Part shown: one piece after another, positions 1 through 4,776 of the stretch | Numbering within the stretch: position 1 is the first letter of the stretch | Layout of the letters: every line of letters begins with the position of its first letter | Assembly: GCA_003650865.1 (NCBI GenBank) | Contig: QMSN01000091.1 | Coordinates: forward strand, 1-5,019 | Length of the DNA stretch: 5,019 nucleotides | DNA from: Thermoprotei archaeon | GTDB taxonomy: Archaea; Thermoproteota; Methanomethylicia; Nezhaarchaeales; WYZ-LMO8 | Direction of reading: 5' to 3' | The notes under the pieces: model-generated | Database searches by the model: none | Told to the model about the DNA's origin: nothing | The model's input: the letters and a program-made list of their open reading frames with translations, nothing else | Position numbers and translations under genes: made by a program

Positions 1-10
1 GTGGCTAAGG

Positions 11-1432
11 TTAGAAAGCTATAGGTCTAAGCTCGACGTCGCCCTTAGCCTCAAGCTCCCTCTTCACTTTGTCAACGACGTTCAAGAGCTTCTCGTAGAG
101 AGAGCTCGATATGACCCCTCTATCTAGGAGCCCCTTAGCCTTATCTAAGTCTAGAACCTCAACCTCCCCTGTGGGCTTGGCGACGACGTCCACTTCGAGG
201 TCGACGTACCTAACCCTCTTAGGGGCCACTTCAACTGGCGTCGATATGTTCACGTAGACCCCCTTGAGCTCCCCCTTAGAGTTGAAGTAGCGGGTCTTAG
301 ATATTGGTGAGCCCACCATGTAGCTCGACAAGCCGTAGTCCCCATCCTCCTTTGGAACTCCCAAGCCGTCGTAGACACCTCCACCCCTAAACCTCCTCCT
401 GAGTGTCACAGTCATGGAGTCATAGTCGACTTCCTCCACGACTCCTGGAGTGAGCTTGTACACTAAGCCGCTCGGCTTCACGTGCTCAATAGCCACCTTG
501 GAGCCAAGCTTGAGGCTCTCCCTCATCATGACTCTAGAGGCCTCCTCACCAACTTGGCCTCCAAGCCTATCCATGAGCTTCTCGACGACGTCGACTGCGT
601 AGGCGTACCTCCTACCCCAGCTCTTGATCATGTGGTGGTTGGGCATAGTCGTTACCACAGAGCTCCTAAGCTCGTCAAGCCTCTTCTTGCTGCTGTAGGG
701 CAAGGTGACAACGTAGAGCGTTGGAGGCTCGTAGATCAAGCATGGAGCCTTGGCTTCAGAAGCTCTCTGCATGATCATTGCAGCCTCCTCTCTAAGCTTC
801 TGAAGCTCATCCATTAAGTCCCTCGTGCCCACCTCAGCGGCCTGCTTCTTCCACTGAACACCCCAATCCTGGGGCTTTAGGAGGTGCCCTAAGCTCATGA
901 GCTCATCGCACTTATCCTGAGGCAATCCTCTAGGCGCTGAAACCCAGCCATCCTTTATCAAGTCTGCGTAGCGCCCAACAATCCTAATTCTCCTGGTGAG
1001 AGGTGTTGTGCTCAGATGTTTACCCTCATTCTTCATTGGTGACACTAAGACCTCCTGCCCCTCAACAAGCCTCTCGTTAAGCACTCCTAGACCAGCTCCA
1101 TAGTTCACGTAGCTAACCCTACCCTCAACCCTCTCGACAACGCCCTTGTATATCTCAAAGCCCTGCTTCTCAGAGTTCACTAGGACGTCAGGTAGCTCTC
1201 TCTGGAGGACTTCGACAACCTCCTTAGCCCTAGGACCCTCAACCACAACAGCCCTCTTAGACGGGTGATCCCTAACGCTAGCATCCCACTCATCCCTACC
1301 AGTCAAGTTGAACCTAGACGCCGTGGTTGCAGATGGCCTAGCTATCTCAAATCCGTTGTTCAGCAGGAGGTTAACCATGGCAGTAGTGTATATGCCGCGA
1401 ACCATCACTGAGGGCTTCTCCAACTCAAACAC
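11..1432 (-). CDS. fau-1: FAU-1-type RNA-binding protein / probable ribonuclease with DUF402 domain
   Basis: Seen: a complete 473-residue protein with a GTG start and TAA stop. Residues about 92-155 look like an S1-like, RNase E/G-type RNA-binding segment (YKGVVERVEGRVSYVNYG, then GLGVLNE and the VEGQEVLV strand). Residues about 200-300 are a charged, mostly helical linker. Residues about 311-462 match DUF402, with the hallmark YFNSKGELKGVYVNISTPVE stretch at 382-401 and acidic DLEVDVV at 411-417. Known: archaeal proteins of this length and domain order are the FAU-1 family, described from Pyrococcus furiosus as binding AU-rich RNA and linked to rRNA precursor processing; DUF402 is associated with nucleotide phosphatase and RNA-binding folds. 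Inferred: a cytosolic RNA-binding or RNA-processing protein. The gene stands alone on this strand and is divergent from the UPF0147 gene. A TTTAAA element about 30 bp upstream predicts a start only about 3 nt before the GTG, i.e. an almost leaderless message. Family assignment is firm; nuclease activity is not shown by the sequence. Confidence 0.88.
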   Translation of the reverse strand: MFELEKPSVMVRGIYTTAMVNLLLNNGFEIARPSATTASRFNLTGRDEWDASVRDHPSKRAVVVEGPRAKEVVEVLQRELPDVLVNSEKQGFEIYKGVVERVEGRVSYVNYGAGLGVLNERLVEGQEVLVSPMKNEGKHLSTTPLTRRIRIVGRYADLIKDGWVSAPRGLPQDKCDELMSLGHLLKPQDWGVQWKKQAAEVGTRDLMDELQKLREEAAMIMQRASEAKAPCLIYEPPTLYVVTLPYSSKKRLDELRSSVVTTMPNHHMIKSWGRRYAYAVDVVEKLMDRLGGQVGEEASRVMMRESLKLGSKVAIEHVKPSGLVYKLTPGVVEEVDYDSMTVTLRRRFRGGGVYDGLGVPKEDGDYGLSSYMVGSPISKTRYFNSKGELKGVYVNISTPVEVAPKRVRYVDLEVDVVAKPTGEVEVLDLDKAKGLLDRGVISSSLYEKLLNVVDKVKRELEAKGDVELRPIAF

Positions 1433-1458
1433 CTACAAACTCTTCTAGACAAGCCAAA

Positions 1459-1464
1459 TTTAAA
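1459..1464 (-). promoter_or_regulatory. Candidate TATA box for the fau-1 gene
   Basis: On the minus strand the sequence GGTTTAAATTTGG lies upstream of the GTG at 1432. The TTTAAA core is centred near 1461.5. Archaeal TATA boxes sit about 26-27 bp before the transcription start, which places the start near 1435 and leaves a leader of about 3 nt. No Shine-Dalgarno-like sequence precedes the GTG, which agrees with near-leaderless initiation. The core is palindromic, so on its own it could be read in either direction. Confidence 0.45.
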
Positions 1465-1473
1465 CCTGAAAGA

Positions 1474-1480
1474 TTTTTAA
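1474..1480 (+). promoter_or_regulatory. Candidate TATA box for the UPF0147 / zinc-ribbon operon
   Basis: TTTTTAA within GATTTTTAAG resembles crenarchaeal TATA boxes. With a 26-27 bp spacing the predicted transcription start is near 1504. That gives a leader of about 44 nt in front of the ATG at 1548, or an essentially leaderless message if the in-frame GTG at 1503 is used. The divergent spacer 1433-1547 therefore carries promoter elements for both directions; I see no other operator-like repeat in it. Confidence 0.4.
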
Positions 1481-1536
1481 GAAGGTTTACAAGCCTCTCT
1501 AAGTGAGCTTAACTGATATCCTCTTCAATGATGAGA

Positions 1537-1543
1537 GGGGTGA
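1537..1543 (+). promoter_or_regulatory. Ribosome binding site of the UPF0147 gene
   Basis: GGGGTGA, four bases before the ATG at 1548, nearly matches the archaeal Shine-Dalgarno consensus GGAGGTGA, with its GGTGA core intact. This is the main reason for preferring 1548 over the in-frame GTG at 1503 as the start codon. Confidence 0.5.
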
Positions 1544-1547
1544 AAGG

Positions 1548-1817
1548 ATGTCGGCTGAAAGCGATGTTGAGCAGAAGATCCAGCAAGCCATAATTGTCCT
1601 GCAGAGGATAGCCGACGACTTGGGGGTTCCTAGGAACATAAGGAGGGCATGCAGCGAGTCCATAAAGATACTTAAGACGAAGAAGTACACCCCTGGAGTT
1701 AGGGCTTCAAACGCCATAAGCATACTGGACGAGTGCAGCCAAGACCCCAACATGCCCCTATTCGCTAGGACAGCGATATGGCAAGCTGTGAGTATACTAG
1801 AGCAGGTTAAGGATTGA
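1548..1817 (+). CDS. UPF0147 family protein
   Basis: Seen: an 89-residue, mostly alpha-helical protein. It carries motifs of the archaeal UPF0147 family: LQRIADD (18-24), VPRNIRRA (27-34), a PGVRASNAISILDE segment (49-62) and QDPNMP (65-70), followed by ARTAIWQAVSILE. Known: this family is about 85-95 residues long, widespread in archaea and of undefined function. Start: ATG 1548 follows GGGGTGA and gives the usual family length; an in-frame GTG at 1503 would add 15 poorly conserved-looking residues but coincides with the predicted transcription start, so a leaderless longer form cannot be excluded. It is the first gene of an operon; its TGA stop lies inside the TTGA overlap with the next gene, suggesting translational coupling. 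No catalytic or metal-binding motif is visible, so I assign no biochemical role. The helical-repeat look, with regularly spaced NIRRA and ARTAI helices, would suit a protein- or RNA-binding scaffold, which is inference only. Confidence 0.87.
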   Translation: MSAESDVEQKIQQAIIVLQRIADDLGVPRNIRRACSESIKILKTKKYTPGVRASNAISILDECSQDPNMPLFARTAIWQAVSILEQVKD

Positions 1818-2215
1818 GCTCAACCCCTTCCATTATTTGTTTGTGGTGGGAAGACCTGTTGAAGAGAGGAGATGAAGCGAAGCTGAAGAGGATGGTGGAT
1901 CTCCTCAGAAGCGGAGCTACGATGCTACCGGATGTGTGTCCGATATGTAACTCGCCACTGTTTAAATTGAAGAGTGGGCAGATATACTGTCCAGGATGTG
2001 ACAAGAGGGTTCTGATAGTCAAGGAGGGCGAGGAGCTATCTAGAGTTACTCAGATACAGGTCATAGCTGAGCTCTCCTCGACGATTAACCAGAAGCTCAT
2101 GGAGCTCAACGAGATGGTGAAGTACGAGAACGACGCTGATAGACTGTACGAGCTGGGCAGGTGCCTATTGACTTGGCTTGAGATATTTGAGAGGGTTAAG
2201 AAGCTTCAGTCTTAG
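1814..2215 (+). CDS. Zinc-ribbon protein of the Sjogren's autoantigen p27 / ZNRD2-like family
   Basis: Seen: a 133-residue protein with a four-cysteine zinc ribbon, CPIC at 42-45 and CPGC at 59-62, separated by a short LFKLKSGQIY beta segment. It is preceded by a helix (about 20-38) ending in GATML. After the ribbon comes a helical tail (about 75-133) rich in Leu and Glu. Known: the GATML-CPxC-LFxxKSGxxxCPxC layout is typical of the family of human SSSCA1/p27 (ZNRD2), whose archaeal members are uncharacterised. Inferred: a cytosolic zinc-binding adaptor. Start: TTG 1814 overlaps the previous stop as TTGA, implying coupling; in-frame TTG codons at 1841 and 1859 and ATG 1892 are alternatives, and the conserved helix begins only near residue 20, so the first 15-26 residues are uncertain. 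No strong Shine-Dalgarno precedes TTG 1814. The 3' end overlaps coaBC, on the opposite strand, by 20 bp. Confidence 0.78.
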   Translation: MSSTPSIICLWWEDLLKRGDEAKLKRMVDLLRSGATMLPDVCPICNSPLFKLKSGQIYCPGCDKRVLIVKEGEELSRVTQIQVIAELSSTINQKLMELNEMVKYENDADRLYELGRCLLTWLEIFERVKKLQS

Positions 2216-3494
2216 ACCTCTTTTCACGCAGTAGCTTCACAGCTACCTTTAGAATCTCCCTAGCCATAGCCCTCTTAGTAGCCCTCTCCAAGTGGACAAC
2301 TCCCCCGCTCTTCAAGATCATGTAGCCCTCGTTGAACTCAGAGCCAAAACCCAATCCTCTCTTGGACACGTCGTTGGCGACTATTGCATCGAAGCCGTAG
2401 CTCAGCATCCTGCTCTTGGCTCTCTCCAAGAGCTCTTGGAGGGGCACTCCATGCTCAGCCTTAAAGCCGACTATGATGGAGTCGGGCAGCCTCCTCCTAA
2501 CCTCAACAGCTATCTTAGGTGTGGGCTTGAGGGTCGCCTTGAGCTCCTCAACCTCAGACTTGACCTTATCCGCAAACCTCTCTTCAAACTCGAAGTCTGC
2601 TGGAGCAGCTGCTAAGACCACTATGTCCGGCCTCCTCCTCTCGATGGCTGATAGGCAGGCCTCAAGCATGTCTCGAGCTGACGTAACCTCGTACACAAAA
2701 GCTCTTCGAGGGGGCTTGAGGGTCGTAGGCCCCATCACGAGCTGGACGTCGGCTCCATTGTTTAAGCAAACTGATGCAAAGGCAACCCCCATGGCCCCCG
2801 AGCTCGCGTTGCTCATGAACCTGATGGGGTCCAAGTGCTCTCGTGTAGGGCCAGCTGTGACTAGTACGCTAAGCCCAGTGAGTCCATCAACTGGCTTGAC
2901 GACGTCCTCCACGTAGTCCACAATCTCAACTACTTCAGCCATCTTGAGCCTACCATCCTCGACCTCGGGCTCAACAACCCTAACGCCTAGTCCTCTAAGC
3001 GCTTCAAGGCACTTCTTCGCAGCTCCGCTCTCGTACATGTCGATGTGCATGGCAGGTGCCAAGACGACTGGCTTGCCCGAGCCTAAAGCTGCTAGTGCTG
3101 TGGCTGTGACTGGGCTATCAGCTATGCCGTGAGCTATCTTACACATGGTGTTCAGAGTGGCTGGAGCTACAACCACTACGTGAGCCCACCCCCTCCTGCC
3201 AGCTATCGATATGTGCTCTGTAGCTCCTGTAAGCCTCGTTATGGGCTTAGAGCCTGAAGCCCACTCTAAGATTGTTGGAGTGACAAACCTCAAGGCCTCC
3301 TTGGTCGCTACGAACTTAACGCTTGCACCTCGCTTTAAGAGCTCTCTAGCTAAGTCTATGGCCCTGTAGGCGGCTACACTGCCTGATACGCATAGAGCCA
3401 CGTTAACTCCTTGAAGCTCTGTGCTCTTAGATCCACGTATCTCGTCGACTGGGTGCGAGAGCAACTCTATGTTCCTCCTGAGAAGCTTACGCAT
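2196..3494 (-). CDS. coaBC: Bifunctional phosphopantothenoylcysteine decarboxylase / phosphopantothenate-cysteine ligase (CoaBC, Dfp)
   Basis: Known role: joins 4'-phosphopantothenate to cysteine using a nucleotide triphosphate (CoaB), then decarboxylates the product to 4'-phosphopantetheine with FMN (CoaC), two steps of coenzyme A synthesis in the cytosol. Seen, in 432-residue numbering: an archaeal lead-in HPVDEIRGSKS (14-24); CoaC flavoprotein part about 29-200 with SGSVAAYRA (37-45), probable catalytic His94 in TEHISIAG, VVAPATLNT (108-116) and PAMH (147-150, where bacterial enzymes have PAMN); CoaB part about 205-432 with LVTAGPTRE (211-219), the SNASSGAMG loop (228-236), AAAPADF (295-301), GFKAE (343-347) and ANDVS (373-377). 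The bacterial CoaC active-site Cys loop is replaced by EDGRLKMAEV, an archaeal-type EEGKAK-like segment. Start: ATG 3494 has no Shine-Dalgarno; TTG 3464 (residue 11) has AGGAGG nine bases upstream and may be the true start, giving 422 residues. Its 3' end overlaps the convergent zinc-ribbon gene, and it is divergent from tpiA. Confidence 0.93.
   Translation of the reverse strand: MRKLLRRNIELLSHPVDEIRGSKSTELQGVNVALCVSGSVAAYRAIDLARELLKRGASVKFVATKEALRFVTPTILEWASGSKPITRLTGATEHISIAGRRGWAHVVVVAPATLNTMCKIAHGIADSPVTATALAALGSGKPVVLAPAMHIDMYESGAAKKCLEALRGLGVRVVEPEVEDGRLKMAEVVEIVDYVEDVVKPVDGLTGLSVLVTAGPTREHLDPIRFMSNASSGAMGVAFASVCLNNGADVQLVMGPTTLKPPRRAFVYEVTSARDMLEACLSAIERRRPDIVVLAAAPADFEFEERFADKVKSEVEELKATLKPTPKIAVEVRRRLPDSIIVGFKAEHGVPLQELLERAKSRMLSYGFDAIVANDVSKRGLGFGSEFNEGYMILKSGGVVHLERATKRAMAREILKVAVKLLREKRSKTEAS
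3474..3479 (-). promoter_or_regulatory. Possible ribosome binding site supporting an internal coaBC start
   Basis: The minus strand reads AGGAGG here, nine bases before an in-frame TTG (3464-3462). This is a full Shine-Dalgarno match, whereas the ATG at 3494 has none. If the TATA-like element at 3513-3520 drives coaBC, the predicted transcription start (about 3490) falls just downstream of that ATG, which also favours TTG 3464. AGG AGG is also a common Arg-Arg codon pair here, so a chance match is possible. Confidence 0.45.
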
Positions 3495-3512
3495 AGGAAT
3501 TTTCTCAACAGC

Positions 3513-3520
3513 TTTTTATA
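3513..3520 (+). promoter_or_regulatory. TATA box for the tpiA-thioredoxin operon, possibly shared with coaBC
   Basis: TTTTTATA in GCTTTTTATAGG is a good crenarchaeal TATA box. Its centre (about 3516.5) plus 26-27 bp gives a transcription start near 3543, directly at the tpiA ATG (3544), so the message should be leaderless; no Shine-Dalgarno precedes that ATG. Read on the minus strand the same bases are TATAAAAA, centred about 22 bp from the coaBC ATG and 26 bp from about 3490. I see no second TATA element for coaBC in the 49-bp spacer, so both genes may depend on this one site. Confidence 0.6.
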
Positions 3521-3543
3521 GGCTACTTGAAATCTCTAATGGT

Positions 3544-4239
3544 ATGAGCGGCTTGAAGCCACCTCTAATAATAGTCAACTTCAAGACCTACATGGAGTCA
3601 ACTGGGCGTAGAGCTGTTGAGCTAGCTCGTAAGTGCGAGAAGGTGTCTAGGGAGCTTGGAGTTAATGTGGCTGTAGCTCCTCAAGCTGTTGACCTCGCTA
3701 GAGTTGCATCTGAAGTGTCCATACCAGTCTTGGCTCAACACGTAGACCCCTACACTCCTGGTGCTCACACGGGCAGCATACTCATAGAGGCCATTAAGGA
3801 GGCTGGAGCTGTAGGAACACTGGTAAACCACTCTGAGAAGAGGCTTAGAGCTGACGAGATAGACGAGATAGTTAAGAGGGCCTCCAGCTTAGGCTTGGAG
3901 GTCGTCATATGCGCTAACACTCCTGAAGTAGCTGCTTCGCTTTCAGCTTTTAACCCAGCCTTCATAGCCATAGAGCCCCCAGAGCTCATAGGGACTGGTA
4001 AAGCTGTGTCTAAGGCCAAGCCCGAGGTCATAACGGACACAATCAACCTCATTAGGAGGGTGAACCCGAAGGTCGTAGTCATATGTGGAGCTGGCATAAC
4101 TAATGGGTTTGACGTTGAGGCAGCCATTAAGCTGGGCACCGAGGGAGTCTTGGTTGCATCAGGGGTTGTCAAGGCTCGTGACCAAGAAGCCGCTGTTAGG
4201 GACCTCGCTGAGGGGCTTCTCAGAGCCCTCAAGAGTTAA
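3544..4239 (+). CDS. tpiA: Triosephosphate isomerase (archaeal short form)
   Basis: Known role: interconverts dihydroxyacetone phosphate and glyceraldehyde 3-phosphate in cytosolic glycolysis/gluconeogenesis. Seen: 231 residues, the length of archaeal tetrameric enzymes (about 220-230) rather than the roughly 250 of bacterial and eukaryotic ones. Active-site residues are in place: Asn12 and Lys14 in VNFKTY, electrophile His96 in VNHSEKR, catalytic base Glu144 in IAIEPPE, flexible loop 6 as PPELIGTG (145-152), and phosphate-binding backbone motifs CGAGITNG (181-188) and LVASGVVKA (203-211). Start: ATG 3544 is the only start giving the standard N-terminus, and it sits at the predicted transcription start of the TATA box at 3513-3520. 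The frame stays open upstream to 3421, but that part lies antisense to the coaBC 5' end and has no TIM-like sequence. First gene of a probable two-gene operon; the thioredoxin gene starts 15 bp after its stop. All key residues are present, so it should be active. Confidence 0.96.
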   Translation: MSGLKPPLIIVNFKTYMESTGRRAVELARKCEKVSRELGVNVAVAPQAVDLARVASEVSIPVLAQHVDPYTPGAHTGSILIEAIKEAGAVGTLVNHSEKRLRADEIDEIVKRASSLGLEVVICANTPEVAASLSAFNPAFIAIEPPELIGTGKAVSKAKPEVITDTINLIRRVNPKVVVICGAGITNGFDVEAAIKLGTEGVLVASGVVKARDQEAAVRDLAEGLLRALKS

Positions 4240-4245
4240 CGTGTC

Positions 4246-4252
4246 GAGGTGA
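4246..4252 (+). promoter_or_regulatory. Ribosome binding site of the thioredoxin gene
   Basis: GAGGTGA is a strong match to the archaeal Shine-Dalgarno GGAGGTGA, located between the tpiA stop and the thioredoxin gene. It contains the GTG at 4249, which therefore cannot easily be the start codon. GTG 4255 (five bases after GAGG) or GTG 4264 (eleven bases after GAGGTGA) fit better. The pattern of a leaderless first gene and an internal gene with a Shine-Dalgarno is common in crenarchaeal operons. Confidence 0.6.
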
Positions 4253-4254
4253 GA

Positions 4255-4776
4255 GTGAAGGCTGTGGGTGGAGGGGCTGGAAGAGCTGGGGCATCTAGGA
4301 GGCCTACGAGGAGGGCTAAGGTTAAGCCGAACAACGCGAGGAGGAATCTACTGATCTCAGCGTTAATAGTCTTGCTAGTAGTCGTAGGCGTGGCTGTGTG
4401 GGTCTTCAGCGCAGGGCCAAGTGAATCCACTAGTGAGTTTAAGTGGCTCACTAGCTTGGAGGAGGCTGTTGAGGAGGCCTCAGCTCAAGGGAAGCTTGTG
4501 CTCATAGACTTCTACGCTGAGTGGTGCGGCCCCTGCAAATTAATGGATGACGAGGTCTACACAGACCCTGACGTGAGGACCTTCTTAAGCGAGAAGTTCG
4601 TGTGCGTCAAGGTGAACGTAGACGAAAACCCGGGTTTGGCGAGGGAGTACAATGTGGCTTTCATACCCACAGTCGTGGTGTTAACGCCTAGTGGAGTCGA
4701 GCTGGGCAGGATAGTGGGCTACTTGCCTCCAGACAACTTCATATCAGAGCTTTCAGGCATAATCTCCCAGTCATAG
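4255..4776 (+). CDS. Membrane-anchored thioredoxin-like protein (DsbD gamma-domain type)
   Basis: Seen, in 173-residue numbering from GTG 4255: an Arg/Lys- and Gly-rich N-terminus (1-31) with no acidic residue; one hydrophobic segment (about 32-52); a short Ser/Glu linker; then a thioredoxin fold (about 62-170) with WCGPC at 90-94 and the cis-proline motif IPT at 137-139. The sequence after the active site (KLMDDEVYTDPDV) resembles the C-terminal gamma domain of DsbD and related thioredoxin-fold proteins more than cytosolic thioredoxin. Inferred: positive-inside charge places the N-terminus in the cytosol and the redox domain on the outer face, as a signal-anchored thiol reductase. No lipobox is present. 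Context: 15 bp after tpiA, and convergent with a CcdA-like gene (6-bp overlap), a plausible electron donor. Start: the GTG at 4249 lies within the ribosome binding site; 4255 is preferred and 4264 is possible. A third Cys (117) lies in strand FVCVKV. Substrate (apocytochrome c, disulfide isomerase or other) unknown. Confidence 0.86.
   Translation: MKAVGGGAGRAGASRRPTRRAKVKPNNARRNLLISALIVLLVVVGVAVWVFSAGPSESTSEFKWLTSLEEAVEEASAQGKLVLIDFYAEWCGPCKLMDDEVYTDPDVRTFLSEKFVCVKVNVDENPGLAREYNVAFIPTVVVLTPSGVELGRIVGYLPPDNFISELSGIISQS

Noticed and set aside
482..817. 111-codon open frame on the plus strand inside the fau-1 gene
   Set aside because: It is antisense to a clear FAU-1/DUF402 protein, with no promoter, no ribosome binding site and no recognisable motif.
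2216..2226. CTCTTTT as a terminator after the zinc-ribbon gene
   Set aside because: A run of only four T residues inside the coaBC coding region, without a hairpin, is too weak to call.
2523..2725. 14-bp repeat GGGCTTGAGGGTCG at 2523 and 2712
   Set aside because: Both copies encode Thr-Leu-Lys-Pro in coaBC with the same codons; two copies in coding sequence are best explained by chance and codon preference.
36..2910. Frequent GACGTC hexamers on the plus strand
   Set aside because: They fall within coding sequence at Asp/Val/Val-Asp codon pairs of the minus-strand genes and have no regular spacing, so they are not convincing as a regulatory or recognition-site array.
2416..2916. 166-codon open frame on the plus strand inside coaBC
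   Set aside because: It lies antisense to well-conserved CoaBC motifs, its translation is a Ser/Leu/Thr-rich low-complexity shadow, and it has no ribosome binding site or recognisable domain.
3421..3543. Possible 41-residue N-terminal extension of triosephosphate isomerase
   Set aside because: The frame is open, but the extension overlaps the 5' end of coaBC antisense, crosses the TATA box, has no TIM-like sequence and would put extra residues before the conserved first beta strand.
3765..4232. 155-codon open frame on the minus strand inside tpiA
   Set aside because: It is fully antisense to tpiA, which has all its catalytic residues. The translation is rich in Ser, Ala, Met and Thr with no domain, as expected of a complementary-strand shadow.
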